Part shown: piece by piece, positions 43,501-54,646 of the stretch
Position numbering within the stretch: the stretch's first letter is position 1
Layout of the letters: each line of letters begins with the position of its first letter
Source: Nymphaea colorata
Lineage: Eukaryota; Streptophyta; Magnoliopsida; Nymphaeales; Nymphaeaceae
Assembly (NCBI RefSeq): GCF_008831285.2
Contig: NW_022205268.1
Location: 1 to 57,732, forward strand
Direction: 5' to 3'
DNA: 57,732 nucleotides
The notes under the pieces: generated by a model
Told to the model about the DNA's origin: nothing
Databases searched by the model: none
Seen by the model: the letters and a program-made list of their open reading frames with translations, nothing else
Made by a program: the position numbers and the translations under genes

Positions 43501-44903
43501 TTTTACTTCTAAAGCTAGTCGTTTTCCTTCTCCAATCGCATGTTCTTTTACTCAAGAATGCATTCTTTATATCTGAGTTCTTGAGTGCTTCGCTCTTCTA
43601 CTTCACTAGTAGGGTCAGCTTCTCTACTTCTTTGGCCAATTTGCTGTTTTTCTCCTTGATTTGGCTGTCCCTCTCCACTCTAGACTCCATCACGCTCTTC
43701 TCATTGTTCCTTATCTAGATCAGCCTCAGCTCTTCCTTGTAATTGAGGATGAGCTTGTCCCTCTCGATCACGTCTTTTCCAAGTTTTCCCGCTTGAGGAT
43801 GAGTTCCTTGATGCGGATGTTGAGATCCTTGTTCTCCTGCGCCTTCATCCTACTCATGTTGCCCAGTCGCATCAGTTCGGTACTCATCAGGACCAGCTTG
43901 TTCTCTAGCTATCCTACTATCTCGTCTCCTTCCGTGTGGATCTATATATCACTTAGCCTTTCAGCCAAAAACTTCCGCTACCGTTCTAAATCTCCATTGA
44001 TTTCTTGAGCAGCGTGGAGCTAATTTTACAGGGATTGATATTTGAGATAAAGTTGCTCGTACTCTTTGTTCTTCTCTGACAATTTAAGGTTGAAACGTTC
44101 CGTATCAAGCAGCTACAGTTCTGAGAAGGCTCGTGAGTTGTGCATGATGATGCTGTAGCGACTGTTATTCTGAGCTGTATGCTTATCCAAAACTCTTAAA
44201 TTTTCAGTGGATTTGCGAGCACTGCGATCGATGACGTTTTCCCTTCTCAGCTTTTACAGTTACAAGCTGAGAGAGTCGATCTATTTCATGTACTAGGCTG
44301 CAGCGTCATTCAATTCGGTGATCTTCATCTCCTGGTCGATGACTTTCCTTTGCAATTCTTCGATTTATATGTTCTTTCTGCCTTCAGGGTCATTCTTGAT
44401 CTGGCTTTTGGAGGTCTTCCTGGCCTCTTCCAGTTCTTTCTTATACGTTTAATTCTCATTCATGAGTCTGGCATTTTAAGTTTGCAATTTTTTATTAATA
44501 AACTAGAGGCGTTGGCATTAGGCGGTGAGGTCGATGCCATAATCCGATTTCTTTTTGCTGCGAAGTTATTATGATAAATTTTTTATTATTTGCTTCTGTT
44601 ATTAATTCTCTTGTCTCAGCTTTACCTCGATTTGGCTGTACTGGTTGCCGCCTGTTTGCTCGTTGCTGTTGCCATTGCCCTTCTATATGTCCCTAAAGGA
44701 AAAGGGTTATGTTTTCATTTTTGAATAGGCCTATTTTTTATAGTATTGGAGCTCTTCCTTGAGACGCCCGATCTGGCTCTCCATCTGGAAAACTTTCTCC
44801 TGCTCCTGGGGGACTCGGGCAACTGCGCAATGATGGATTTTTCAATGAATGACTCGTTGACGGGAAGGGACGTCATTCTTTTGTTCTGGACGCTGTTGCT
44901 CAT
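40501..44903 (-). CDS. giant coiled-coil protein, about 1,460 aa
   Basis: Almost the whole 4.4 kb reads as continuous alpha-helical coiled coil once TAA/TAG are treated as Glu. Examples: QMESQIGRLKEELQYYKK near the N-terminus, then ELEEARKTSKSQIKN, EELQRKVIDQEMKITELNDA and HAAQEINGDLER; at the end KRIERKLEEKERII and TGA. The density of reassigned codons is among the highest in the window, often several per 20 codons, and they occupy the charged positions of the heptads. The start is MSNSVQNKRMTSLPVNESFI, with a base missing soon after. Such proteins build basal body, striated fibre or cortical structures. No motif identifies a named family. Confidence 0.7.
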
Positions 44904-45020
44904 ATAATTTAAAAACAATACTCTGGGAAGAATAAACTGGCTGCCATTAAATAAAAAAAATAACCAGTAAACAGGAGGAAAATTAATGGGATCAATCCGG
45001 AAGATATGAAGAGGGATTCA

Positions 45021-48000
45021 TCAAAAGACGTTGAACTTGAAACCGTAGTAATCGATACCTTTGTCCCATTTTACTCCTAATACTATTCCTTCACATGATC
45101 CGTCAGAGCGTTTCGTTATATTATCTTTTGTGTGTGGAAGCTTATGTGGATTTTTCGCTCAGCTTTCCCATCGATTTGGAAGACAGAATCGTTATTCTTT
45201 ACCCAAACTAGCGAAGCGTCACTGGAATATATTTTGAATTATGTTTTTTTGTTACAACTACTTCGATAAGTAAAAGGCTCTTCCAGGATCCCCATCGAGG
45301 CCCTGTTGACGTTTATCTTCAGCAGTTCCTTGAAAGTTGGGATAAAAGTCTGCATCACCATCACTGCTCGATAGAATGGCTCCATGTAAGTGAAACTTTT
45401 GGTCTTTAAGGAATCCTCTTGGATGATGGCTTGGTTCCGTCGATGGCATGCACAGAAATGTATGACTCATTCGGCAGGTGGGATGAAGCTGAGTAATAGA
45501 CTTACGTGGCAGTTGAGTTTTAATCTACTTTCAGTGCTTATAGGTGGTCGAACTTATTCTTCTTGTCCTGGTAGAATCTCAGGGAAGCTTCATCGTCACT
45601 GGCGAGAAAGAAGCATTTGGTATTGTTTTTGTTGAAGATTTAGTTGGGAATGCTGATGTATCCCTCCACCTATCCCCAAAGAGGCACCTGGGCAACAAAC
45701 TTCAAGCACCCCCACACTCTCAGAGTCAGGCTTACCATCTTCGGTCCCACGATATCCTCGATTGGCTCAACAACCAACCTGCTCTGCGATTTCATTCTGC
45801 TATATCTTCGGTCATTCTTCCTCGACTCGCCCAAAAGCACCTGTTTCTTTCTTACATCGGCAAGCAGGAGAACATTATACTACTTGAAGGACTGTTGAGG
45901 GATATCGTTGCTAATTTGGACGTAAATGCCACTGGAGAGAGAGGTGAACTTATCGATGAGGGGAAGTGAGCTGTTGGTAGCCGGCATACCAGTGCGTAAG
46001 GATCATCTATCAATATCTGGTCGATTTTGGCTGAAAGGTATTGCGGATCAATGAAGGGAATGTGAATTAGCGATTGCTCCTCGCAGGACGGTAGTATTCC
46101 AGCTCAATCGTTGCTATTACGGGAGGGAATTATGTCGACTGTGTTTATGGACTAAATGCTTCCATCTTTTTCGTTAATGAATGAACAGCTGATAGTCTTT
46201 ACTGTTGTAGACAATAAATCAGAATTGCTTATAGTTTCCTAGGGTGGCCTGTATCTACGACAGTCAAATAGCAAACAGCAAATACCCTTTTCCTCGAGCT
46301 GCCATCTCTATCAACTATTACTCATTAACCTTAAAGCACTTCAGCATCTTTTCTTGGCTTTTCTTGGAAGATGTGAGTATCTCATAGTCATCTTTCTCTA
46401 TCTGCTAAGGATTCTTGACAAGAGTTATCTCTTCCTGACCGCTTAATGGATTCTTTTATATCCATTTTTGATCTTCGTCCTTTATGGATACCCGAAAGCT
46501 GGTGGCTGTGTCGTGCTTGTTGCTGATTTAGAGAAAGAAAAATTACTTCTTCAGATACGAGACCATTATCTTCGTCTTTGACTCACGTAAGCTTTGCTTA
46601 TTATCTTATTCACATGCGTTATTTAGCTTTTCAGCTAAGACTATGGCTGCTTCAGGTTGTTTTGTTTTTATTCTATTTGAACCTTTGAATCCTATCCAAT
46701 CTGGTGTCTTTGCCATCCGTCCTTCCTGTTTATTTTTTGATGACGTCTTTAACAGGAGACGGCTATTTGCTTTTTTAAGGAGATTTTGTTAAATTTGCTA
46801 TATCTTGATCCGATGTTTCATCTTTCGGATGGCCCTTACTTCCACTTTCATGTTTCCCCTGACCATATTCCGATGATAAATCCAATCCTCGTGCACATAG
46901 ACAACCTCGTTCCTCCTCTTTCTGATCAAATTTCTCAGCGGAATCGTGAAAACTCCAAAGGTAAGACCAGTGAAATAGTCCACGATTTGGACGTTGAGGA
47001 CTCCATTGTTGAGATACTGTATGAACTGAATGAACTTCATGACAAAGTTATTGGGTTATTCATCAATATCAATCTCCATATGGATGATCTTATCAGTGCT
47101 ATTTTCGCTATTGACCAGCAGAATCTCTCCTGTGTCTTTATTAACGGTCATAAGTTCAGACCTTACCTCATCTTGATTGTAGAATCTCAATTTGAAGTAG
47201 AAGACCTTTGGAAATTTGACAGTTTGGTTGTTGATGTGGTTGCTGATCTCGATGAAGTTGATGAAGTAGCAATTGTTGTAGTTTATCTAAGAAAGCTAGG
47301 TTTTGATGATTTAGAGGGGAGTTTCCTCGTACCTGAAATAATATTTTTCGTGGATGATGTAGTTGGAGTGCAGGTAGTAAAAATATTTGGATATTTGTGT
47401 TATATGATGGATTACGGCTACAACCGTGACAGATTATGCTGTAGAGAGTTCTCAAATACTCCTATGCGTTTTTCAATATAGCTCTCAGTATTCTTTCATT
47501 CTTGAGCTTGCTTGGTATCTAGAAGCGCGGATTGATAGGCTTTTGATAGTTTTTACTGACCTGTTGTTCAGAAGCTTGAGAAAGGCTTATTTGACATAGT
47601 AAGAATTATCCTTTGGTGGATATATCTTAGAAAGTAATTGATTCTTTTGATGTTAGGATATGGTGATCTGCTGGATGAAACCGATATCAAGCCGATTAGT
47701 TGTTGTTTTTTGTATTGTCATCGTCTTTTTTGACTATTTGGCGATTCTCTCCTTCTAGTTTTGGATCTTATCCTTGATATCCATTTTAGACGCGTTTAAA
47801 CTGCTGAAATTCTAAAGGGGAATGCTGAGGTTCATATTGTCCTGGATGTTCTACTATTTTTCAATCAGCTGCATCTCGAAATCCAAAGAACCGATTTAGT
47901 TTTTGAGATTCTTCCAGCTGAACTGAGAGACGTTGTCTAGCGTCTTCAAGGTCTTGTTGTTATTGTTATTGGAGACACTATCGAAGTCAGCTACAATAGA

Positions 48001-48057
48001 AGGGATTTTGTTTTTGGATTATACGATGGTCTTTGAGGCTTGGGTTCTTTTGGCCAT
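45021..48057 (-). CDS. NPHP4: nephrocystin-4 (ciliary transition-zone protein)
   Basis: NPHP4 is a scaffold of the transition zone at the base of cilia. Matches along the protein: KVFYFKLRFYNQDEVRSELM (animal VYFTFQFYRFPPV region), TIPLRNLIRKRRNEVVYVHE (like QMKHLLRQGRPAV), the segment IQATLGNYKQFEFIVYNSKD (like LHATLGVAEFFEFVLKNP), and the MSP-like end WVKNNDSVFQIDGKAERKIH with GIDYYGFKFNVF before TGA (like REDSFQVGGGETYTIGLQF). The N-terminal region with SFGKQ-poor, charged coils (KIQNxKERIAK, TMTIQKTTTNRLDIGFI) is lineage-specific. TAA and TAG are abundant. Several frameshifts occur (near 47520, 47400, 45080). About 1,010 aa, shorter than in vertebrates. Confidence 0.75.
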
Positions 48058-48128
48058 GGTGATTTGCTTAAAATTTTGCTAAATTGCTTCCTTTAGATGC
48101 TGAAAGGACGTGAAACATCCGCCAAGAT

Positions 48129-49501
48129 TCAAACCGCATGTATTTGATCGATAATTTCCTATTGATTTTGCTGAGTTGATGCCAAAACACAGGGGAAAAG
48201 ATATAATTTCCTGGATCGAATCGGGCAGGTCCTTCTTTTACGTGGTTGGCATTTATCCCTTGATGATGATATCCACAGTTATCTGATAGATAAGGACACA
48301 TTATTCTTACTGAGGAAAGACAAGACTAAGCTCAATTGTATTCTCACAAGCATACCGTTTATATTGATTTTTTATCTTAATAGGAAGGTCGGTAGCTTTG
48401 CCTGTGGTTTTCTTATTGGTTTGGATGTTGATCTGCTCAGACATGTTGCTGTTGTTTGTCTTCAAGTGCAAATCTCCCTTTTATTTGATGATGGTGGAGC
48501 CTGAACTAACCACCCTCCATCCATTGTGGAAATTAACATGCAGAACGATATCCCCTATTGAACTATTCACCTTCGCAAGACTGCTGTATTTGTTCTTGAT
48601 GAGATGCTCGGCTCTAACAGTAGCCTCCTTCATGATTTGAGAACTCATCTATATGGATGCAAAGGATAGATGCAGTCCTTGCGCTTATGGAGTCAATGCG
48701 AAGTCTGTGAGAGCGTTTTAGCTCAGAGGAAGATAGTATCCCATTATCCCCGCTATCTTGTCTGACGGATCGCACAAGGTATGCTCGGAGACTATACGCT
48801 CTATGTGTTATCATGCGTACAGAGGTATCGATAAACATCGGATCTGAGTGCTGTGAATACAACAGCAGCATTAGACGTGTTAGTAGCCTATATACCTTCT
48901 CTCGAGCCGAAAGAAAACTAGTTGGGAGGAATAACCGCTTTTTTCTCCTTTCCCTTGTGGTCCTTTTTAAAATCGATTTCGATATATCCTCCATTTTCAG
49001 CTGACGAGAAGAAGGGAATGGAATGCTAGTGCTTTACATCCTGCTCATACATCAAAATTTATATCTTGAGCAGTAACTCATTCTCGCAGTGAGTGTAGAA
49101 ATAAAAGCAGAGGGGCTCTCTCAGCTCATACATGTAGGTATTGGTCTATTCTAATACCTTGACGAGACGGGTAACCTTGTGGTACTGTCTATTTGACTTG
49201 GTATTGATAAGCTTAGCGGTGAGGACTACGTAAACCTTGGAACTAATTGTGCTTTTCTTGAAGAGAAGATTGCTGATGGATTCTATTTTGATCATGTGGA
49301 AACTGTACTACGAGGAGAGTTTCTTAGGTGGCTCACCGCCAGCATTGCCCAGGACTGTCCCTCGCTTGTGCACCCACTTCAAGATGTTCTTAACTCTTCA
49401 ATCTTATCGGCATAGTCGTTGCCCTCTCTCTGATCCTTTATGGAGACGTTATCGATGAAGGAGTTCTCAGTCTTTACGATCGATTGATAAAGTTCCTGCA
49501 T
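48129..49501 (-). CDS. C2-like domain protein, about 455 aa
   Basis: It starts MQELYQSIVKTENSFIDNVS. A beta-rich domain follows: FHMIKIESISNLLFKKSTIS, SKVYVVLTAKLINTKSNRQY, EPLCFYFYTHCENELLLKI, ILMYEQDVKH and GGYIEIDFKKD. The pattern of a leading strand, a variable basic loop and an ILxYEQD-type strand is like C2 domains of ciliary transition-zone proteins. A later region (IGDIVLHVNFHNGWRVVSSG, YQITVDIIIKG) is also beta-rich. The likely end is QQNQxEIIDQIHAV and TGA. Frames change near 49390, 48735 and 48240. It precedes NPHP4 on the same strand with about 70 bp between, so a functional link to the transition zone is plausible but inferred. Confidence 0.55.
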
Positions 49502-49574
49502 GCTTTAGATTCAAATATTATTAACTTTTATACAGATAAATAAGCATCAAAGAAGGGAATCAGGATGAGAACAT

Positions 49575-50029
49575 TCACGATATCTTCTTGAGAATCTTCT
49601 TGTAGTTGAGCTTGAAGGCACATTACTTGCATACACTCACCTTGACCAATGCGTTCTTCTTCTATCCTTTCTCGACGTATCCGAAATTCATCTCATAGAC
49701 GTTCTGGCTTGGCTTTTGCAGTTTACTTCTCCACATGTTCCCTATCCTTTGCCCGATAGCACTTATTTTTACGTTCTCCACCGGCATCCAATCTGTCCTT
49801 TCTCGAATCTTTGCAGATTTACTAACGCGTATTATTTGTACAGTTTCTCGTAGTACTTCTTGGCTAGTTCTTCTCCCTTCTTTTATCTGTTATCTAGTTT
49901 TTTCCTTCTTTCTTCCGAACTTTCCTCCTCAGAGTCAGACTCTCTTAGAAATTGATGATGCCTTTTGAGTAGATCATACTTTTGTATGTCTTCGACTGCT
50001 ACTCTTTTCCTGTCCTTCTGTTCGGTCAT
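49575..50029 (-). CDS. FRA10AC1: FRA10AC1-like nuclear protein
   Basis: FRA10AC1 is a conserved spliceosome-associated nuclear protein. The core aligns along its length: LAKKYYEKLYK (human LAKKYYDKLFK), GCRWRT (FRWRV), VLSGKG (VISGKG), YEMNFGYVEKG (WEVNFGYIEHG), KNALVKVSVCK (RNALVKLRLCQ) and CAFKLNY (CSIKLNF). Six TAA/TAG codons fall inside this core. Five of them stand exactly where the human protein, as I remember it, has Glu: FKEY, RVEKEV (two), HGEKR and CQEC. The sixth faces Gln. This is the strongest evidence in the window for TAA/TAG = Glu. The N-terminus is charged (SDSEEESSEERRKKLDN). About 151 aa; one base is off near 49700. Stop TGA. Confidence 0.88.
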
Positions 50030-50057
50030 ATTTGGTTACTATTATAAAAATGAATGA

Positions 50058-51205
50058 TCAGGTATTGATGGCCGATTCCGAGAGCATTTTATGTTGATAC
50101 TGCAGGATGTTTTTGACTCTCATGATGTGAAGGAGGGCTTCGTTGAGATCCTTATCCCGTTGGTTGAACTTGTTGGTGGGAGATTTGCTCTGGTTGGCGC
50201 CAATCAGGCCTAGAATCGCTTGGTTGACCACTTTAGGCTCGATATCTTTATTGCTGGACTGTTTCTTCTTGAGGGCATGATACTTCTTGTAGAAGACCAC
50301 CTAAGGGATGACTTATTCGTGCTTGTGGTCATCCACCTTGACGATTGTGAAATTCTCAGCGTTGTTGACTATCTTGAAGAGGACCGGCACTCGGTTGTTC
50401 TACTGGTCGGCTTCTTAAAGCGAATCGTAGATCCACTTGTTCATCTATCCCGCCATCACCACCAACTCCCACTTCTTCTCCAGAGCGTTCATCTACAGGT
50501 CTTCCCGAAGAGCCTATATCTTATTGTCCTTGCATTCGTCAGTCACAAAGCCTGATTTTAGGAAGGTTTTAGTCAATTGGTCGCAAGTAGTTCTCATCCT
50601 CGACTTCTCTACTCCTGTTTTCTTGAAATTCTTAGTTTATATGAAGGACTGCTCTTCGCTTTTTCTTGTTTCCATCATATGCAAATTCTTGGTGGAGGAA
50701 TTTCTCTTCTTTTTGATATCGAAAAGCGACTTTTGGCTGGCAATAGTGAGTATGCTTGCCTTCAGGTTGCTTTTTTGCTGCCAAATGTCGAAGCATTGGA
50801 AAGAAGAGGTGCTCAGGTGGTCGTTTTAACTGATGGCCTTCAGAGTCAGGATCTCTTCGGTCTTGAACTTGTATCCTAATTTCTTTTGCACGATGTCCAC
50901 GAAAAGAAGGTATTGGAGGGTCTTCTTATCCTCCCAAATATCATAGGGCTCCACTCCGTGAAACTTAGCATAGTTGCCAAATTTGGTCAAAATCTCACTG
51001 GCGTTTTCCCTATATCTACTCGACGAGGTTTGGTTATCGCTGATGGATGATGGCTGCTATTCGTCTTCGATGGGAATGCTCACTTTCACTGAGCTCTTTG
51101 CCTATATCGGACTAGACGTACAGGAAGCTCTGGTCGTATTTTTTCGCATTCTTCATCGAGGTGAGGCGGTGAATGGATCTCAAGGCAAGGATTATTTTCG
51201 AACAT
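50058..51205 (-). CDS. hypothetical protein, about 382 aa
   Basis: I do not recognise it. It starts MFENNP and after one shift continues RSIHRLTSMKNAKKYDQSFL. Well-composed segments are RYRENASEILTKFGNYAKFH, GVEPYDIWEDKKTLQYLLFV, DIVQKKLGYKFKTEEILTLK, TTCDQLTKTFLKSGFVTDEC, NNRVPVLFKIVNNAENFTIV and VKVDDHKH. The last part alternates helix and Gln/Asn/Lys-rich linkers and ends HIMRVKNILQYQHKMLSESA, I-N-T and TGA. Many TAA/TAG codons. The gene lies 28 bp before the FRA10AC1-like start on the same strand. Confidence 0.65.
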
Positions 51206-51289
51206 ATATAGAAAGAATTATAACCCCCATGTAAATAAATGAATAAGGAAGCAAAATTTGAGGTTATAGTAGTAAAGTAACAGTGGATA

Positions 51290-52080
51290 TCATTGGAACA
51301 GGAAGATTCCGATGAGTAGGTAGGCTAGCGTTAAGAAATGCTCGAATTGGGAAGAAAGGTTGGTTTTCGTTGGAGAAACGTCAGTTACACTGATTTCTGA
51401 TGTGCTTTTGCTATGGCTTGGTCCTTAGGCAGCCTAACTGTGCGATTTCGCATTTGCATTTGCTTGTTCTGGGACTTTTGCTTCACAATTGGGCGCCTTA
51501 TTTGGTAGTTTATCCTCGATGACGTTTCCACTGCCGTATACTAGATTGCTTCCACCTTCATAAATGCATCTTTACTGTTAATTTGGTTGTAACTCCCATG
51601 GACATCGTTCTGGTCGCCATCGATGCGGTTCTTCGACCCGTTGAGCACATTTTATACTCCATTGACGTTATTCTAGTCTCCAGCTTGGATGACGTTATGC
51701 AGGCCGTTGATGTTGTTGTTATTACCGTTGTCGATGTTGGGCATGGGCTTGTCCTTGAAGTACTGGGTGATTAGCTAGTTGTGACCTTGTTTAATTGCTT
51801 AGATGGCACTGTTGTTGCCGCCTTGCGCTGGCAGTAGCTCTAGTCCTTCTGCAGTGGTGGCTCTGTTGTAGAGAGGCGAGTTGAGGTACTAGTTGAAGAG
51901 TTTCTGCTGCAAGGCTTCGAGCCTGGGAATTGAAGATTTGTCTTAATGTGAGTCGCGGTTGGGAGCTGCAAATTAACACAGTAATACTGGTGGGTGGGGT
52001 GAGGCGAGCCCCTGAGAGTGGTAGACTGGCTAGGAGTGGAGCGATACTGCCAGAAGGGCGATGAGGATGTGTCTTATCAT
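51290..52080 (-). CDS. secreted Asn-rich repeat protein with hydrophobic C-terminus (surface anchor)
   Basis: Signal peptide MIRHILIALLAVSLHS at the N-terminus. A helical segment follows (RLEALQQKLFN, YLNSPLYNRATTAEGLELLP). The centre is an array of short repeats of the form N-x-(V/I)-x-G: NIDNGNNNNINGLHNVIQAG, NVLNGSKNRIDGDQNDVHGS, YNQINS, then GGSNLVYGSGNVIEDK, which suggests a small right-handed beta-helix. A Ser/Thr-rich stalk leads to a final hydrophobic segment FEHFLTLAYLLIGIFLFQ directly before TGA, typical of a GPI-attachment signal or a tail membrane anchor. One base is missing near 51500. Reassigned codons lie between repeats. Probably a cell-surface or lorica/stalk protein; the role is unknown. 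Confidence 0.7.
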
Positions 52081-52297
52081 ATGGAATATTATGATCTATG
52101 GAACATTCTGATTAAAGAAGAAGGAAAAGCCAAAACCAGTATAATCGAATCCATAATATGTAATTAATTAAAAATAGGATTTACTTCCTCCAGCTCCATC
52201 CTACTCTGAAAGGTTCTATAATTTAAAATAAATAGAGGGTGTTATATGTGAGAATGGAAAGATGCATAAAATGGAGGGTGGCTTATATTATTTTTGA

Positions 52298-54508
52298 ATG
52301 AAGATATTAATAAAAAAAATACTGTCGCTGCACGAGGACGGAGCGAACTGCTACCTGCTGGTCATTGACTAAAAGTACAAGATCCTGCTGGACTGCGGCA
52401 TCAACCACAATTTCGACTTCTCCAAGTATCGAGAAATCGCCAATTAGATCAAGGACCTGCAGCTAGTCCTCCTCTCCCACTCGGCCATCGAGTACTCAGG
52501 CGCATACCCCTTCCTTATCTCCGAACTCGGACTCAGTCCCAAGATATTCTACACCACGCAGCCCATCATGAGGTACTCGCCCCTCAACCTCCACGAGGAA
52601 ATACTAAACCTGCGCATCCCCGGCTACAACAAGAAATCTTCAACAGGATCTACTCGAATACGAGGAAATGAACCTGGTAAAACCGTACCAGAAGAAGGAA
52701 CTGCTGCTCTCCAAGCCGACTGAGGAGGTGGAGGAGGAACGGATGGACTCCGTGAAGGAAACCGACAAGAGAGTGCATTTCTGCTGCTACTTGGCAGGAG
52801 GGTACTTGGGAAGCGTGTACTGGCGCATCTCCTTCGGCCTCGTCAACATCGTATACCTGGTCGACTACAACAACTACAACATGCAGCACATCGGCGGACT
52901 CGACCTGGATAACCTACGCTCCCAGTCCACCCACCTCCTCCTCACCGACGCCTACCAGCGCTCAGACGACATGAAGAGAGAGCGATTCTACCAACACCTG
53001 AAGGAGAAAGTGGTCAACTTCTACCACGCCAACAATCTGGACCCCACCAAGCCCAAAATGTTCAATCCAGAACACGACGCAAAACTGCTCATCTCCTGCT
53101 ATCCCACAGAACTAACCGTGGAGATACTGGCTACCATGAGCAAAATAGTGGCAGAACTGCAGGTGGGGGGAAACGTGGAGAAGATCGGAATGGTCCACCT
53201 TTCATCTCGCTTTTTGGAGCTGGTGAAGAGTCAATCATAATACTTCCTGCCTGAATTTAAGGGCATGCTGGAACGACTCGATGAGTACTTTAAGCAGTCC
53301 TTGGCTCTGGATAACAGAATCACAGTCTGCCCTTCCAGTCAACTCGTGGAATACTCGCCACCCCGCAGCTGAGAAACGTCTCCATCTACAGCATCACCAG
53401 CGATGAGCTGAAGGAGTGCAGGGACAAAGAAGCAGTTAAGTTCAACCTGAAGGGCATGAGGATATTCGACGAGGACGATGACAGGATCAACAGAAGCGCA
53501 GGCAAGCTCAGCTTTCCAAAATAGAGTCAAAGACATAAGTAAAGGCAGAAAATAAGCTGGAAGTCAAACTCGAGCAGGAAATGGATGAAGAAATCGGCCT
53601 CAAGCACGAAGATATATGGATATCGAACAGCCACTAGAATACAGGCAATTCGATGACTAATTTTACGGGAAGAAGCCAATAAACAGCAAGTATATTTCAG
53701 CCATTAGTGGCATTCCCAGGTTCATCCTCGACAAGCAGGAAAAAGATGAAGAAATTACCGACTACGGCCTAAGGCACCACAGCGACATCGTTGAGAAGAA
53801 GCAGAGGAAGACCATTTACGATCTGGCAGCTGGAGAAAGGAACGAAAGCTTCGACGAAAGGATGATGAGCAAGAAGACATCCAAGATAGAAGTCATGAAC
53901 ATCAACTTCGCACTGCCTGACCCACTCGACAGTGGCTAGATCTGGCCACCCCCCTCGCCCACGCCAAGAACATCCACAAGACCGAATACAATTCCTCTCT
54001 AAAGATCATCCAGATGATAAAGCCCAGCAACATAATTCTGCTCAACGTCCCCAACCAGTCCACTTTCAGAGGCTACCAGGCCGAAATCCCTCGCTCTTCA
54101 CCCGGTAGGCCAGCATCGAGTCAAAAAGGTCAACATTTTCGACATAAACGCCAAGAAGAACTGCTACCTTTCCTTCTAGAATGAACTCCTGGAGTACAAG
54201 ATGAACTACTTGCCGTAAATGCAGCAGAAGAAGGTGCAAAAAGTGAAGGGAACCATCTTCAAGGAAGGCAACTGTCTGCACATCCGACTAGACTGCCTAT
54301 AGGATAAGGAGATAACCCACTTCAAGCTGGACCAGTTCTACCTCATCATGAAGAAGAAATTCGTGGATTGCCACTTCGTGGGAGGAGGCATCGCAGTGGA
54401 GGGCATCAAGATCTACCGCAAGGAGAATGAAATAGTCTGGAGGGCGAGTACAGCGAGGAATATTTCAAAATAAGAAAGGAACTTTACGAATTTTTGGGAA
54501 TTCGGTGA
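52298..54508 (+). CDS. CPSF2: CPSF100/Ydh1-like subunit of the mRNA 3'-end processing complex
   Basis: The metallo-beta-lactamase/beta-CASP layout is clear: NCYLLVIDxKYKILLDCG, LQLVLLSHSAIEYSGAYPFL, CCYLAGGYLGSVYWRISFG, IVYLVDYNNYNMQHIGGLDL, THLLLTDAYQRSDD, IPRFILDKQEKDEEITDYG, IIQMIKPSNIILLNVPNQS, and the C-terminal HFVGGGIAVEGIKIY with YFKIRKELYEFLGIR. The zinc motif 2 (HxHxDH in active nucleases) is SHSAIEYSG, so the protein is the inactive CPSF100 partner rather than the endonuclease CPSF73. Several single bases are missing (for example near 52635, 53345, 53520, 53940, 54440). About 736 aa, close to family size. Stop TGA. Confidence 0.88.
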
Positions 54509-54646
54509 TCATCATATCAATAGTAACTGCTATCACTAATCATTATCAATCCCCTACTATTTAATTCCGCCTTATCCGGAGGTCTGCTGTTCATGGGGAT
54601 GCTAGGGGGCTAGACTACAGCATTTTTTGCAATTTTAAATTTCGAT

